The notes under the pieces are model-generated. The model searched no databases and was not told the origin of the DNA. It saw only the letters and a program-made list of their open reading frames with translations. Of a DNA stretch of 48,804 bases, positions 41,526-48,804 are shown one piece after another (positions within the stretch are counted from its first letter, which is position 1; each line of letters starts with the position of its first letter). The stretch spans positions 1 through 48,804 of the forward strand of contig LKNG01000001.1 in assembly GCA_001564115.1 (NCBI GenBank), in the 5' to 3' direction. This stretch comes from Natrialbaceae archaeon Tc-Br11_E2g8. GTDB lineage: Archaea > Halobacteriota > Halobacteria > Halobacteriales > Natrialbaceae. The translations under genes were made by a program, and so were the position numbers.

Positions 41526-41956
41526 GCGCCGCCGAGTTCGACGCCGACCTCGTCGTCGACGCCGCCGACTGCATCCTCGGTCGCGTCGCCAGCCAGGTCG
41601 CCGAACGCGCCCTCGATGGCGAGCGGATCGCCGTCGTCAACGCCGAAGACGCCGTGATCACCGGCGACAGAAACGACATCTTGGAGACCTACCGGACGCG
41701 AGCGGGGCTCGGCTCGGACCGCGGGCCACACTACCCCCGACGACCCGATACGATCTTCAAACGGTCGGTCCGCGGGATGCTCCCGTACAAGAAACGGCGC
41801 GGCCGGGAGGCCCTAGAGAACGTCCGGGTGTACGTCGGCAACCCCTACGAGGAGGCCGAACCGCTCCCCGATACGTCGCTGGATCGGCTCTCGAACATCC
41901 GCTTTCTGCAGCTGCGGGAAGTGAGCGAACAACTGGGTGCGACCAAAACATGGTAA
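41522..41956 (+). CDS. rpl13: 50S ribosomal protein uL13
   Basis: 144 residues. Early-assembling large-subunit protein. Start [20 protein letters not shown], then [36 protein letters not shown] and [11 protein letters not shown] are family-typical. It overlaps eL18 (4 nt) and uS9 (7 nt). The C-terminal half is basic, as expected for rRNA binding. Confidence 0.97.
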   Translation: MSAAEFDADLVVDAADCILGRVASQVAERALDGERIAVVNAEDAVITGDRNDILETYRTRAGLGSDRGPHYPRRPDTIFKRSVRGMLPYKKRRGREALENVRVYVGNPYEEAEPLPDTSLDRLSNIRFLQLREVSEQLGATKTW

Positions 41957-42348
41957 CGAACACGAGCGGCAAGAAGAAGACGGCGGTCGCCCGCGCGACC
42001 GTCCGCGACGGCGGGGGACGAGTCCGCGTCAACTCCCAGCCCGTCGAGCTGGTCGAACCGGAGATGTCCAGGCTGAAGATGCTCGAACCGTTCCGCATCG
42101 CCGGCGACGAGCTCCGCGAGGAGCTCGACGTCGACGTCCGCGTCGAGGGCGGGGGCATAAGCGGCCAGGCCGACGCGGTCCGCACCGCCATCGCCAGGGG
42201 TATCGTCCAGCACACGAACGACGCCGAGCTCCGGGACGCGTACATGGAGTTCGACCGCTCGCTGCTGGTCAACGACGTCCGCCAGTCCGAACCGAAAAAG
42301 TGGGGCGGCCCCGGCGCACGGGCCCGTTACCAGAAATCCTACCGCTGA
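41950..42348 (+). CDS. rps9: 30S ribosomal protein uS9
   Basis: 132 residues. Its C-terminal tail contacts P-site tRNA. Visible: [40 protein letters not shown] and the C-terminal [18 protein letters not shown]. It is followed after 12 nt by the Rpo10 gene. Confidence 0.97.
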   Translation: MVTNTSGKKKTAVARATVRDGGGRVRVNSQPVELVEPEMSRLKMLEPFRIAGDELREELDVDVRVEGGGISGQADAVRTAIARGIVQHTNDAELRDAYMEFDRSLLVNDVRQSEPKKWGGPGARARYQKSYR

Positions 42349-42360
42349 GGTGATGGGGAT

Positions 42361-42555
42361 ATGATGGTACCGGTCCGGTGTTTCACGTGCGGTTCGGTCG
42401 TCGGCGAACACTGGGACGAGTTCAGAGAGCGCACACGCGAGGGCGACGAGGACCCACAGGCGGTCCTCGACGAGCTCGGCGTCGAGCGGTACTGCTGTCG
42501 CCGGATGCTCGTCTCACACGTCGACCTCGTCGACGTCGTCTCGCCGTATCAGTGA
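42361..42555 (+). CDS. rpo10: DNA-directed RNA polymerase subunit Rpo10 (N)
   Basis: 64 residues. Small zinc-binding RNA polymerase subunit that bridges Rpo3 and the large subunits. The atypical zinc site is visible as [15 protein letters not shown] and [14 protein letters not shown]. Two adjacent ATG codons exist; the first is used here. Its TGA stop overlaps the Rpo6 ATG by one base. Confidence 0.97.
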   Translation: MMVPVRCFTCGSVVGEHWDEFRERTREGDEDPQAVLDELGVERYCCRRMLVSHVDLVDVVSPYQ

Positions 42556-42734
42556 TGAGAGGGGAACAGTACAACCGCTACGAGAAAGCCCGCATCCTCG
42601 GAGCCCGGGCGTTGCAGATCTCCCACGGCGCGCCGGTGTTGATCGAGACCGACCAGGCCGAGCCGATCCTCATCGCCGCCGAGGAGTACGACGCGAACGT
42701 GCTCCCGTTTACGGTCAAGCGGGGGGACCGATGA
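42555..42734 (+). CDS. rpo6: DNA-directed RNA polymerase subunit Rpo6 (K)
   Basis: 59 residues from ATG 42555. Omega/RPB6 homologue that stabilises the clamp and assembly. Signature: [20 protein letters not shown] and GAPVLIETD, then [20 protein letters not shown]. Overlaps Rpo10 by 1 nt and enolase by 4 nt, so the three are translationally coupled. Confidence 0.96.
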   Translation: MRGEQYNRYEKARILGARALQISHGAPVLIETDQAEPILIAAEEYDANVLPFTVKRGDR

Positions 42735-43936
42735 CGCTGATCGCCGGCGTCCGCCTCCGGACGGTGCTCGACTCCCGGGGGAATCCGACCGTCGAGGCCG
42801 ACGTGCTCACCGAGAGCGGCGGCTTCGGCCGGGCGGCGGCACCCTCCGGAGCGAGTACGGGCGCCCACGAGGCGGTCGAACGGCCACCCGGCGAGGCGAT
42901 CGCTGCCGCCCGCGAGCACGCGATACCCCGGCTCGTCGGGGAGGCCTACGCCGGCAACCAGCGGGAGGTCGACGCCGCCTTACACGCCGCCGACGGCACC
43001 GAGGACTTCTCGGAGATCGGCGCGAACAGCGCGGTCGCGGTCTCGATGGCCGCCGCGAAAGCCGGCGCGGACGTCCTCGGTGCCCCCCTCTACCAGCACC
43101 TCGGGGGGACGTTCCGCGGTGAGAGCCTCCCGACGCCGCTTGGCAACGTCGTCGGCGGCGGGGAGCACGCCGCCGACGCGACGGACATCCAGGAGTTTCT
43201 CGTCGCGCCCGTCGGCGCGCCGGGAATCGCCGACGCCGTCTTCGCCAACGCGGCCGTCCACGCCGAGGTCGGGGAGCTGCTCGCCGAACGGAACCTCCCG
43301 GCCGGCAAGGGCGACGAGGGCGCCTGGGCGCCCTCGATCGAGGACAGCGAGGCGTTCGAGATCGTCGCGGAGGCGGCCGCGACCGTCGAGGCCGACGTCG
43401 GCTTCGAGATCCGTCTCGGGCTCGACGTTGCAGCCACGGAGCTGTACGATCCCGACGCCGGCGTCTACGAGTACGAAGACGGGAGCCGGGAGCCGGACGA
43501 GCAGATCGCGTACGTCGCCGAGCTGGTAGCGGAGTACGACCTCGTCTACGTCGAGGACCCACTCGAGGAAGAGGACTACGAGGGGTTCGCCGAGCTCACT
43601 GCCGACGTCGGCGACCGGACGCTGATCTGTGGGGACGACCTGTTCGTGACGAACGTCGACCGGCTCGCCGAGGGGATCGAGACGGGGGCTGGAAACAGCA
43701 TCCTGATCAAACCCAACCAGATCGGCACGCTCACCGACGCCGTCGACGCCATCGAGCTCGCAGCCCGAAACGGCTACGAGCCGGTCGTCTCCCACCGATC
43801 GGGGGAGACCGAGGACACGACGATCGCACACCTCGCCGTGGCGACCGACGCCCCGTACATCAAGACGGGGGCCGTCGGCGGCGAGCGAACCGCAAAGCTC
43901 AACGAACTCGTTCGGATCGCAGACGACGCGACATGA
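42731..43936 (+). CDS. eno: Enolase (phosphopyruvate hydratase)
   Basis: 401 residues. Interconverts 2-phosphoglycerate and phosphoenolpyruvate. Family motifs: [47 protein letters not shown] (metal/catalytic Glu), [31 protein letters not shown] (catalytic Lys), [20 protein letters not shown] and [20 protein letters not shown]. Its place between RNA polymerase and uS2 genes is conserved in haloarchaea. Overlaps both neighbours by 4 nt. Confidence 0.97.
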   Translation: MTLIAGVRLRTVLDSRGNPTVEADVLTESGGFGRAAAPSGASTGAHEAVERPPGEAIAAAREHAIPRLVGEAYAGNQREVDAALHAADGTEDFSEIGANSAVAVSMAAAKAGADVLGAPLYQHLGGTFRGESLPTPLGNVVGGGEHAADATDIQEFLVAPVGAPGIADAVFANAAVHAEVGELLAERNLPAGKGDEGAWAPSIEDSEAFEIVAEAAATVEADVGFEIRLGLDVAATELYDPDAGVYEYEDGSREPDEQIAYVAELVAEYDLVYVEDPLEEEDYEGFAELTADVGDRTLICGDDLFVTNVDRLAEGIETGAGNSILIKPNQIGTLTDAVDAIELAARNGYEPVVSHRSGETEDTTIAHLAVATDAPYIKTGAVGGERTAKLNELVRIADDAT

Positions 43937-44682
43937 CAGAAAACGACGCACAACAGGAGGGGCTCGACGCCGCCGAGGAGGTAGAAGAGTCGGCCGACGG
44001 GGCCGGCGAGGACGTCGAACCCGCAGACGAACAGGACGCCGAGGCAGCCGCCGAGGCCGAGACAGGGCCGACACTCGACGACGACGTGATGGGCGACGAG
44101 GAGGCCGACCTGCTGATTCCCGTCGAGGACTACCTCGGCGCCGGTGTCCACATCGGCACCCAGCAGAAGACCAAGGACATGGAGCGGTTTATCCACCGCG
44201 TCCGGACCGACGGCCTCTACGTGCTCGACGTCTCGAAGACCGACGGCCGGATCCGGACGGCCGCGAACTTCCTCGCGAACTACGCGCCCGAACAGATCCT
44301 GGTCACCTCGAGTCGCCAGTACGGCCGGTTCCCGGCCGAGAAGTTCGCCGAGGCCGTCGGCGCCCGCGCCCGGACGGGCCGATTCATTCCGGGGACGCTG
44401 ACGAACCCGAAGTACGACGGCTACATCGAACCCGACGTCGTCGTCGTCACCGACCCGATCGGCGACGCCCAGGCGGTAAAGGAGGCGATCACGGTCGGCA
44501 TCCCCGTGATCGCGATGTGTGACTCGAACAACCAGACCGGCAACGTCGACCTCGTCGTCCCGACGAACAACAAGGGACGGAAGGCGCTGTCGGTCGTCTA
44601 CTGGCTGCTCGCCAACGAGACCCTCGACCGTCGTGGCGCCGAGCCGGCGTACGCGCTCGAGGACTTCGAGAGCATCGTCTAG
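43933..44682 (+). CDS. rps2: 30S ribosomal protein uS2
   Basis: 249 residues, with an acidic N-terminal extension of about 50 residues before the conserved part, as is usual in haloarchaea. Conserved: [90 protein letters not shown] and [19 protein letters not shown]. Last gene of the cluster; it is convergent with the metal ATPase, and a short T-run (44706-44709) after the stop may aid termination. Confidence 0.96.
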   Translation: MTENDAQQEGLDAAEEVEESADGAGEDVEPADEQDAEAAAEAETGPTLDDDVMGDEEADLLIPVEDYLGAGVHIGTQQKTKDMERFIHRVRTDGLYVLDVSKTDGRIRTAANFLANYAPEQILVTSSRQYGRFPAEKFAEAVGARARTGRFIPGTLTNPKYDGYIEPDVVVVTDPIGDAQAVKEAITVGIPVIAMCDSNNQTGNVDLVVPTNNKGRKALSVVYWLLANETLDRRGAEPAYALEDFESIV

Positions 44683-44720
44683 CGGCTCCGACCCCGTACG
44701 AGGCTGTTTTGCCCGTCCAG

Positions 44721-47129
44721 TCACCGGTCTCCGCCGACCAGCGACCGTTCGGCGTTTGCCGCCACCAGCGAGGCCGCGAGCACCGTCGCCCCGAACGCCG
44801 CCGGCGGGCTCAGGACCCCGAGGAGGGCCGCGGGGATCACGACCGCGTTGTACGAGAGGGCGAGCGCCACGTTCTCCCGGAGACGCCGGCCCGCGGCGCT
44901 CGCGAGGTCAAAAGCCGTCTCGACCGCCGCCAGCCCCTCGCCGACGACCGCGAGATCGGCGGCGTCCGAGGCCAGGGCGGTGCCGGAGCCGAGCGCGATG
45001 CCGAGGTCGGCCGCCGCCAGCGCGGGGGCGTCGTTCGTCCCGTCGCCGACCATCGCGACGGTTCCTCTTTCGCGTAGCCGGCGGATCGCCGCGGCCTTGC
45101 CCGCCGGCGGAACGTCGGCGAAGACGTGGTCGACCCCCGGATGCTCGCGGGCGAACGCCGCGGCCTCGCCGTGGTCGCCGGTGAGGACCACCGTCTCGAT
45201 TCCGCGGTCGTGTAGCGCCGTCATCGTCTCGGCCCATCCCTCGCGGGGCTCGTCGCCGAGGACCACGACTCCCTCGGCGTGTCCGTCGCGACCGACGACG
45301 ACGGGAAGCCGGCCGTCGGCCCGGACGGCGGCGAGCCGCCCGCGGATCGTCTCGGGGATCGACCACCCCCGCTCCTCGAAGAGCTCCGGATGGCCGACGA
45401 GGACCGTCCGTCCGTCGACCCGACCGCCGACACCCGTCGCGTGGGTCCGAAACGCCGAGACGTCCCCGCGCTCGACCCCGCCGTCGGTCTCCCCCCGGTC
45501 GGCCTCCGCGGCGGCGACTACTGCCCTCGCGGCCGGGTGAGCCGACCGTCGTTCGAGGGCGGCGGCCATCTCGAGGGCGTCCGCCTGGAGCTCGACGTCG
45601 AGGACGGCCATCGAGCCGGTCGTGAGCGTCCCCGTCTTGTCGAAGACGACGACGTCGACCCCGCGTAAGCGCTCGAGGACGCTCTCGTCGAAGACGACGA
45701 TCCCGCGTCGGGTGGCCTCACGGACGCTCGCGGCGACCGAAAGCGGCGTCGCGAAGCCGACGACCCACGGCGTACAGACGAAAAGCGTCGCGAGCGAGGC
45801 CAGCGTGGCCTCGATCGGGCTCGCCCCGAGAACGGCCGTCCCGATCCCGACGAGGACCGCGAGCCCGAGGACCGCCGGCACCGCCCGCCCGGCCAGCTCG
45901 TCGGCCCGACGCCCGACGCCGTGGTCGGCGCTTTGTAGGTTCCAGACGGTCGCCGTCAGCCGGTCGATCCCCCGCTCGGAGCCCGAGCCGGCCTCACAGA
46001 CGGCCGCCCCGTCGAGGACGGCCGAGCCGCCGACGAGCTCGTCGCCGGCTCGTTTCGCCACCGGGAGGTTCTCGCCCGTGATGACGGCCTCGTCGACCGC
46101 ACACTCCCCCTCCGCGAGGACGCCGTCGACGGGGATCCGCTCGCCGGCCCGGACGAGCACCCGATCGCCTGGCTCGACCTCCTCGACGGGGACGCGGTCG
46201 CCGCTTCCCTCGAGCCGTGCCTCCCCGACCTCCGAGACGGTGAGCGCCGAGAGCTCGTCGACGGCCAGCCGTTTCACCAGCGACTCGTAGTAGATCGCGG
46301 CGACCGTGACGACGACGATCGCGATCGTCAGGTCGTGGTAGACGTCCGTCCGGCCCAGGCCGATGGCGATCAGCCCGTAGACGAACGCGCCCGCCGCCGC
46401 CAGCGCGACCAGCGACTCGGTGTTCGCCCGGCGCATCCGGACGCCGACGTAGCTCCCGCGTATGAGCGGCGCGCCGGTGAACCAGAACACGAGTCCCGTG
46501 AGCGTCGAGAGGACGAGAAAGAAGATCATCGCGGCGGGGCTCGCGAGCGCCCGATCGAACACCGAGAGGACGACGTCGTCGTACAGAAATCGCAGGTGTG
46601 CGGGGTAGAGGATCGTCAGGTAGTGGACCATCACGAACAGCCCGAACATGACGCCGGCGATGTACCGCCCCTGGAGCATGTCACGTGAGCGTCGGCTGCG
46701 CAGCCCGGTCACCTCCCGGGAGCGGCGGGTCCGCCCGTCGCCGTCGGCCGTGGCGGCGTCCTCCCGGAGGTACGCCTCGTAGCCCGTTCGGCTCAACGCC
46801 CGCCGGAGGTCGTCCTTTCCGATCCGGTCCGGGACGTGGTCGACCCGGACGGTCTCTGTGACGTAGCTGGCCTCCGCGTCCGCGACGCCGTCCTCGGCGG
46901 TCGCGAGCGCCTCGAGGTACGCCTCACAGCTCCGGGAGTGCATGCCGTCGACCCGCAGGAACGTGCGGACGTGCCCCTCGGGGATCGGACTGGGGCCGCC
47001 GGCGCTCGGGCCGTCGCCTTCCGCCGGCGATCCGAGCTCCCCGTGGACGGCCCGACAGCCCGACGAACAGAACCGCTCGGAGCCGTCCACGGCCTCCCCA
47101 CAGAGCCGACACGCGCTCGAGCCGGTCAC
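44721..47129 (-). CDS. P1B-type heavy-metal ATPase with atypical TPW motif
   Basis: 802 residues from GTG 47129 (a second GTG at 47156 is possible). N-terminal Cys4 metal/zinc finger (CRLCGEAVDGSERFCSSGC), then an HMA-like domain whose metal loop is GMHSRSC (first Cys replaced by Ser). About eight helices; the helix-6 motif is VCTPWVVGFATP, with T and W flanking Pro where Cu/Zn pumps have Cys-Pro-Cys/His. The ATPase core is intact: phosphorylation DKTGTLTTG, actuator AVITGENLPV, HP motif RSAHPAARA and hinge GDGTNDAPALAAADLGIALG. Probable metal efflux or cofactor-supply pump; the metal is uncertain. Confidence 0.9.
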   Translation of the reverse strand: MTGSSACRLCGEAVDGSERFCSSGCRAVHGELGSPAEGDGPSAGGPSPIPEGHVRTFLRVDGMHSRSCEAYLEALATAEDGVADAEASYVTETVRVDHVPDRIGKDDLRRALSRTGYEAYLREDAATADGDGRTRRSREVTGLRSRRSRDMLQGRYIAGVMFGLFVMVHYLTILYPAHLRFLYDDVVLSVFDRALASPAAMIFFLVLSTLTGLVFWFTGAPLIRGSYVGVRMRRANTESLVALAAAGAFVYGLIAIGLGRTDVYHDLTIAIVVVTVAAIYYESLVKRLAVDELSALTVSEVGEARLEGSGDRVPVEEVEPGDRVLVRAGERIPVDGVLAEGECAVDEAVITGENLPVAKRAGDELVGGSAVLDGAAVCEAGSGSERGIDRLTATVWNLQSADHGVGRRADELAGRAVPAVLGLAVLVGIGTAVLGASPIEATLASLATLFVCTPWVVGFATPLSVAASVREATRRGIVVFDESVLERLRGVDVVVFDKTGTLTTGSMAVLDVELQADALEMAAALERRSAHPAARAVVAAAEADRGETDGGVERGDVSAFRTHATGVGGRVDGRTVLVGHPELFEERGWSIPETIRGRLAAVRADGRLPVVVGRDGHAEGVVVLGDEPREGWAETMTALHDRGIETVVLTGDHGEAAAFAREHPGVDHVFADVPPAGKAAAIRRLRERGTVAMVGDGTNDAPALAAADLGIALGSGTALASDAADLAVVGEGLAAVETAFDLASAAGRRLRENVALALSYNAVVIPAALLGVLSPPAAFGATVLAASLVAANAERSLVGGDR

Positions 47130-47294
47130 GGGCCGACCACCCCGGCGACCGGCCACCCGGGGAGCGTCACGGCCCGCGCGTCGAACGGTCGCATACGTAC
47201 TCCGGGAGGACGCGACGACGGAAACAGGTTTCCCCGCGGCGGCGAGACGGCCGAACGGGGGCCCGCGACGGGTCGGACCCGGCGTGGGGCGCTC

Positions 47295-48536
47295 TCATCC
47301 GGTCTCGTCGCTCGAGTCACCTTCGCCGGCGGCGGCTGGTTTTCCGGCTCCATCGGCCGGCCCCTCTTCGTCGGCCGACTCGTCGTCGGTTCCTCCCGAC
47401 GACCCACCGGTCCCGTCGTCGGTTCCTCCCGACGACCCACCGGTCCCGTCGTCGATCCCTTCCGACGACCCACCGGTCCCGTCGTCGGTGCTTGGACCAG
47501 AGGGGTCGTCCGCCTCACGCGCCTCGGCCAGGGGTCCCGATTCGCGGCCGTACAGCTCGGCGACGGTCTTGAACGTCCCGAGGACGACGGGGCCGAAGAA
47601 CAGCCCCATGACGCCGGCGACGGCGACGCCGCCGAAGATGCCGACGATGACGGTGGCGACGCTCATGCTGGCTCCACGCCCCACCGCGATCGGCCGGAGG
47701 GCGTTGTCCGAGAGGCTCACGATCACGGCGCCGTAAGCGAAAAGTGCCACGCCGGCTACCGGCCGACCGACGCCGACGAGGTAGATCGAGACCGGCGCCC
47801 AGACGAGCGAGGCTCCGATCAGCGGCAGCAACGAGAGGACGAAAGTGACGATGAAAAAGAAGACCAGACTCGGAATCCCCACGACCGCCAGCCCGATCGT
47901 CGTCAGCAGCGCCTGGACGCCGGCGACGGCGACGTTCGCGACGATCGCGACGTACAACAGCCGATCGACCCGACTGAAAAGCTCGGTCCGTGTGGCCCGA
48001 CTCAGGGGCAGTACCGCCCCGATCCAGCGGACGAGCCGGTCGCCGTCCCTGAGCAGCGAGTAGAGGGCAAAGAGCAACACGGTGAGGCCGATGAGAAAGC
48101 CGGGGAGGCCGCCGACGATCACGAGCGCCTGGTCGGCCAGCCCGCGGGCGGCGGTCTCGATCGGCCCCTGTAGCTCGCCGTACAGCGCCACGACGTCGAT
48201 CTCGAGACCGAGTTCGGCGAGGCGCTGCTCGAACACGTCGATCTCGAGGTCGCCGGCGTCGATCGCCATCGCGAGCTCGACGGCCTGGTCGGCCGCGACG
48301 AGCAAGACGACCGCCAGCGGGGCGAGGATCGCGACCGTCGCCACGACCAGGAGGGCAGCCGCCGCCGCCGTCCGTCCGGCCCGGGGCTCGAGCCGTCGTT
48401 GCAGCGGGTAGAGAACGTACGCGAGCACGACCGCGGCCAGCAGGAACTGCAGGTATGGGAGCACGACGATCGCCGATAGCGTCCCGACGCCGACCGCGAG
48501 GGCCGCGAGCCATCGACGGTCGTCCGGCTCGTCCAT
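47295..48536 (-). CDS. AI-2E family permease with repeat tail
   Basis: 413 residues. About eight helices in the AI-2E layout: LPYLQFLLAAVVLAYVLYPL, VATVAILAPLAVVLLVAADQ, GFLIGLTVLLFALYSLLRDG, VGIPSLVFFFIVTFVLSLLP-LIGASLVW, and GIFGGVAVAGVMGLFFGPVV. These are transporters or channels of varied substrates, not only AI-2. The C-terminal ~60 residues are an acidic, Gly/Ser-rich tail with an 11-residue repeat (DDGTGGSSGGT, three copies). The start is ATG 48536. Same strand as the metal ATPase but 165 bp apart. Confidence 0.87.
   Translation of the reverse strand: MDEPDDRRWLAALAVGVGTLSAIVVLPYLQFLLAAVVLAYVLYPLQRRLEPRAGRTAAAAALLVVATVAILAPLAVVLLVAADQAVELAMAIDAGDLEIDVFEQRLAELGLEIDVVALYGELQGPIETAARGLADQALVIVGGLPGFLIGLTVLLFALYSLLRDGDRLVRWIGAVLPLSRATRTELFSRVDRLLYVAIVANVAVAGVQALLTTIGLAVVGIPSLVFFFIVTFVLSLLPLIGASLVWAPVSIYLVGVGRPVAGVALFAYGAVIVSLSDNALRPIAVGRGASMSVATVIVGIFGGVAVAGVMGLFFGPVVLGTFKTVAELYGRESGPLAEAREADDPSGPSTDDGTGGSSEGIDDGTGGSSGGTDDGTGGSSGGTDDESADEEGPADGAGKPAAAGEGDSSDETG
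47382..47480 (-). repeat. 33-bp in-frame tandem repeat (3 copies) in the permease tail
   Basis: Units are 47382-47414, 47415-47447 and 47448-47480. The first two are identical and the third has a few substitutions. They encode DDGTGGSSGGT-type units at the C-terminus. Confidence 0.95.
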
Positions 48537-48589
48537 GGCTCACCGTACGGCGGGAGTCCACATGGTACTGTTCCCGCTCTTCACGCCGT

Positions 48590-48680
48590 GTATTCCCGGA
48601 CGGAGAGGTGTGTGTTTCCGGCCGGAGCCTTGTATATTTCCGGACGGGGAGGGTGTGTGTTTCCGAACGGGGCGGTGTGT
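48590..48680. repeat. 22-24-bp degenerate tandem repeat (4 units) upstream of the HAD gene
   Basis: Units: 48590-48613, 48614-48635, 48636-48658 and 48659-48680, sharing TTTCCGGACGGGGAGGTGTGT-like sequence (core TTYCSRNMCGG then GTGTGT). They end immediately before the TATA-like box of the HAD gene. Confidence 0.8.
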
Positions 48681-48685
48681 TTTTG
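48679..48685 (+). promoter_or_regulatory. TATA-like box of the HAD hydrolase gene
   Basis: GTTTTTG centred 28 nt upstream of the ATG at 48710, consistent with a leaderless transcript. Confidence 0.4.
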
Positions 48686-48709
48686 CGACGTGCGACCCTA
48701 GCTCGGACG

Positions 48710-48804
48710 ATGGACGTCGACGCGGTGTTGTTCGACCTCGATGGGACGCTCTGTACGGCCGATCAGTCCGGCGAGCGGCTGTACTTCGGAGCGTTCGAGC
48801 GTGC
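48710..48804 (+). CDS. HAD family hydrolase, 3' truncated by window edge
   Basis: Only the first 31 residues are present. They read MDVDAVLFDLDGTLCTADQS, containing the HAD nucleophile motif DxDGT(L), so the protein is probably a phosphatase of the haloacid dehalogenase superfamily. The subclass and substrate cannot be told from the fragment. Confidence 0.85.
   Translation, partial: MDVDAVLFDLDGTLCTADQSGERLYFGAFER

Overview
The window is chromosomal DNA of a haloarchaeon (class Halobacteria). It is very GC-rich, the predicted proteins are strongly acidic, and exported proteins carry twin-arginine lipobox signals. Many start codons lie about 26-30 nt from a TATA-like box, so transcripts are probably leaderless. 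The block uS13-uS4-uS11-Rpo3-(tRNA-Leu)-eL18-uL13-uS9-Rpo10-Rpo6-enolase-uS2 is the classic haloarchaeal ribosomal/RNA polymerase cluster. Genus and species cannot be fixed from the sequence alone. There is no rRNA, no complete insertion sequence and no CRISPR array. No gene-free stretch exceeds 300 bp; the longest (6365-6636, 8257-8520, 33110-33378) are about 265-270 bp and are described under promoters, repeats or findings.

Layout. 1-8.3 kb holds an S9 peptidase (5' truncated) and a reverse-strand set of envelope genes: a YIP1-like membrane protein, a PH-domain membrane protein and a PQQ-propeller lipoprotein in one tight unit, then a type-1 substrate-binding lipoprotein, a two-domain His/Asp-rich lipoprotein and a UspA protein. 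8.5-18.7 kb is housekeeping: an amidohydrolase, an HD phosphohydrolase, a methyltransferase, an MFS transporter, CarS (archaeal lipid synthesis), an NAD-dependent epimerase, NAD kinase and a KaiC/RAD55-type ATPase. 18.8-25.2 kb carries an E1-like UbaA/MoeB protein, SecF-SecD, an aldo/keto reductase and 3-dehydroquinate synthase II. 25.4-33.9 kb has PEP synthase interrupted by a 521-residue intein, an aldehyde:ferredoxin oxidoreductase, a small Usp protein and a class III aminotransferase divergent from an Lrp/AsnC regulator. 33.9-38.4 kb has an RdfA-like protein, a NosL-NosD fusion, an HExxH Tat protein and an FMN split-barrel protein. 38.5-44.7 kb is the translation/transcription cluster with tRNA-Ser(GCU) and tRNA-Leu(CAG). 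44.7-48.8 kb has an atypical P1B-type metal ATPase, an AI-2E family permease and the start of a HAD hydrolase.

The most notable things are: (1) the PpsA intein, inserted in the nucleotide-binding motif, with Ser1, a LAGLIDADG endonuclease and a zinc-ribbon insertion; (2) a recurring pattern of short degenerate tandem repeats (about 21-62 bp spacing), at least four of which begin inside the last codons of a gene, include its stop codon and run on into the intergenic DNA; (3) a 33-bp tandem array containing inverted repeats in the divergent promoter region of ppsA; (4) the duplicated His/Asp-rich lipoprotein with a palindromic AT-rich operator over its promoter; (5) a TnpB/IS1341-type terminal hairpin with no transposase; (6) a P1B ATPase with TPW in place of CPC; and (7) a NosL-NosD fusion. 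All functional statements are read from motifs and family knowledge; no database search was possible.
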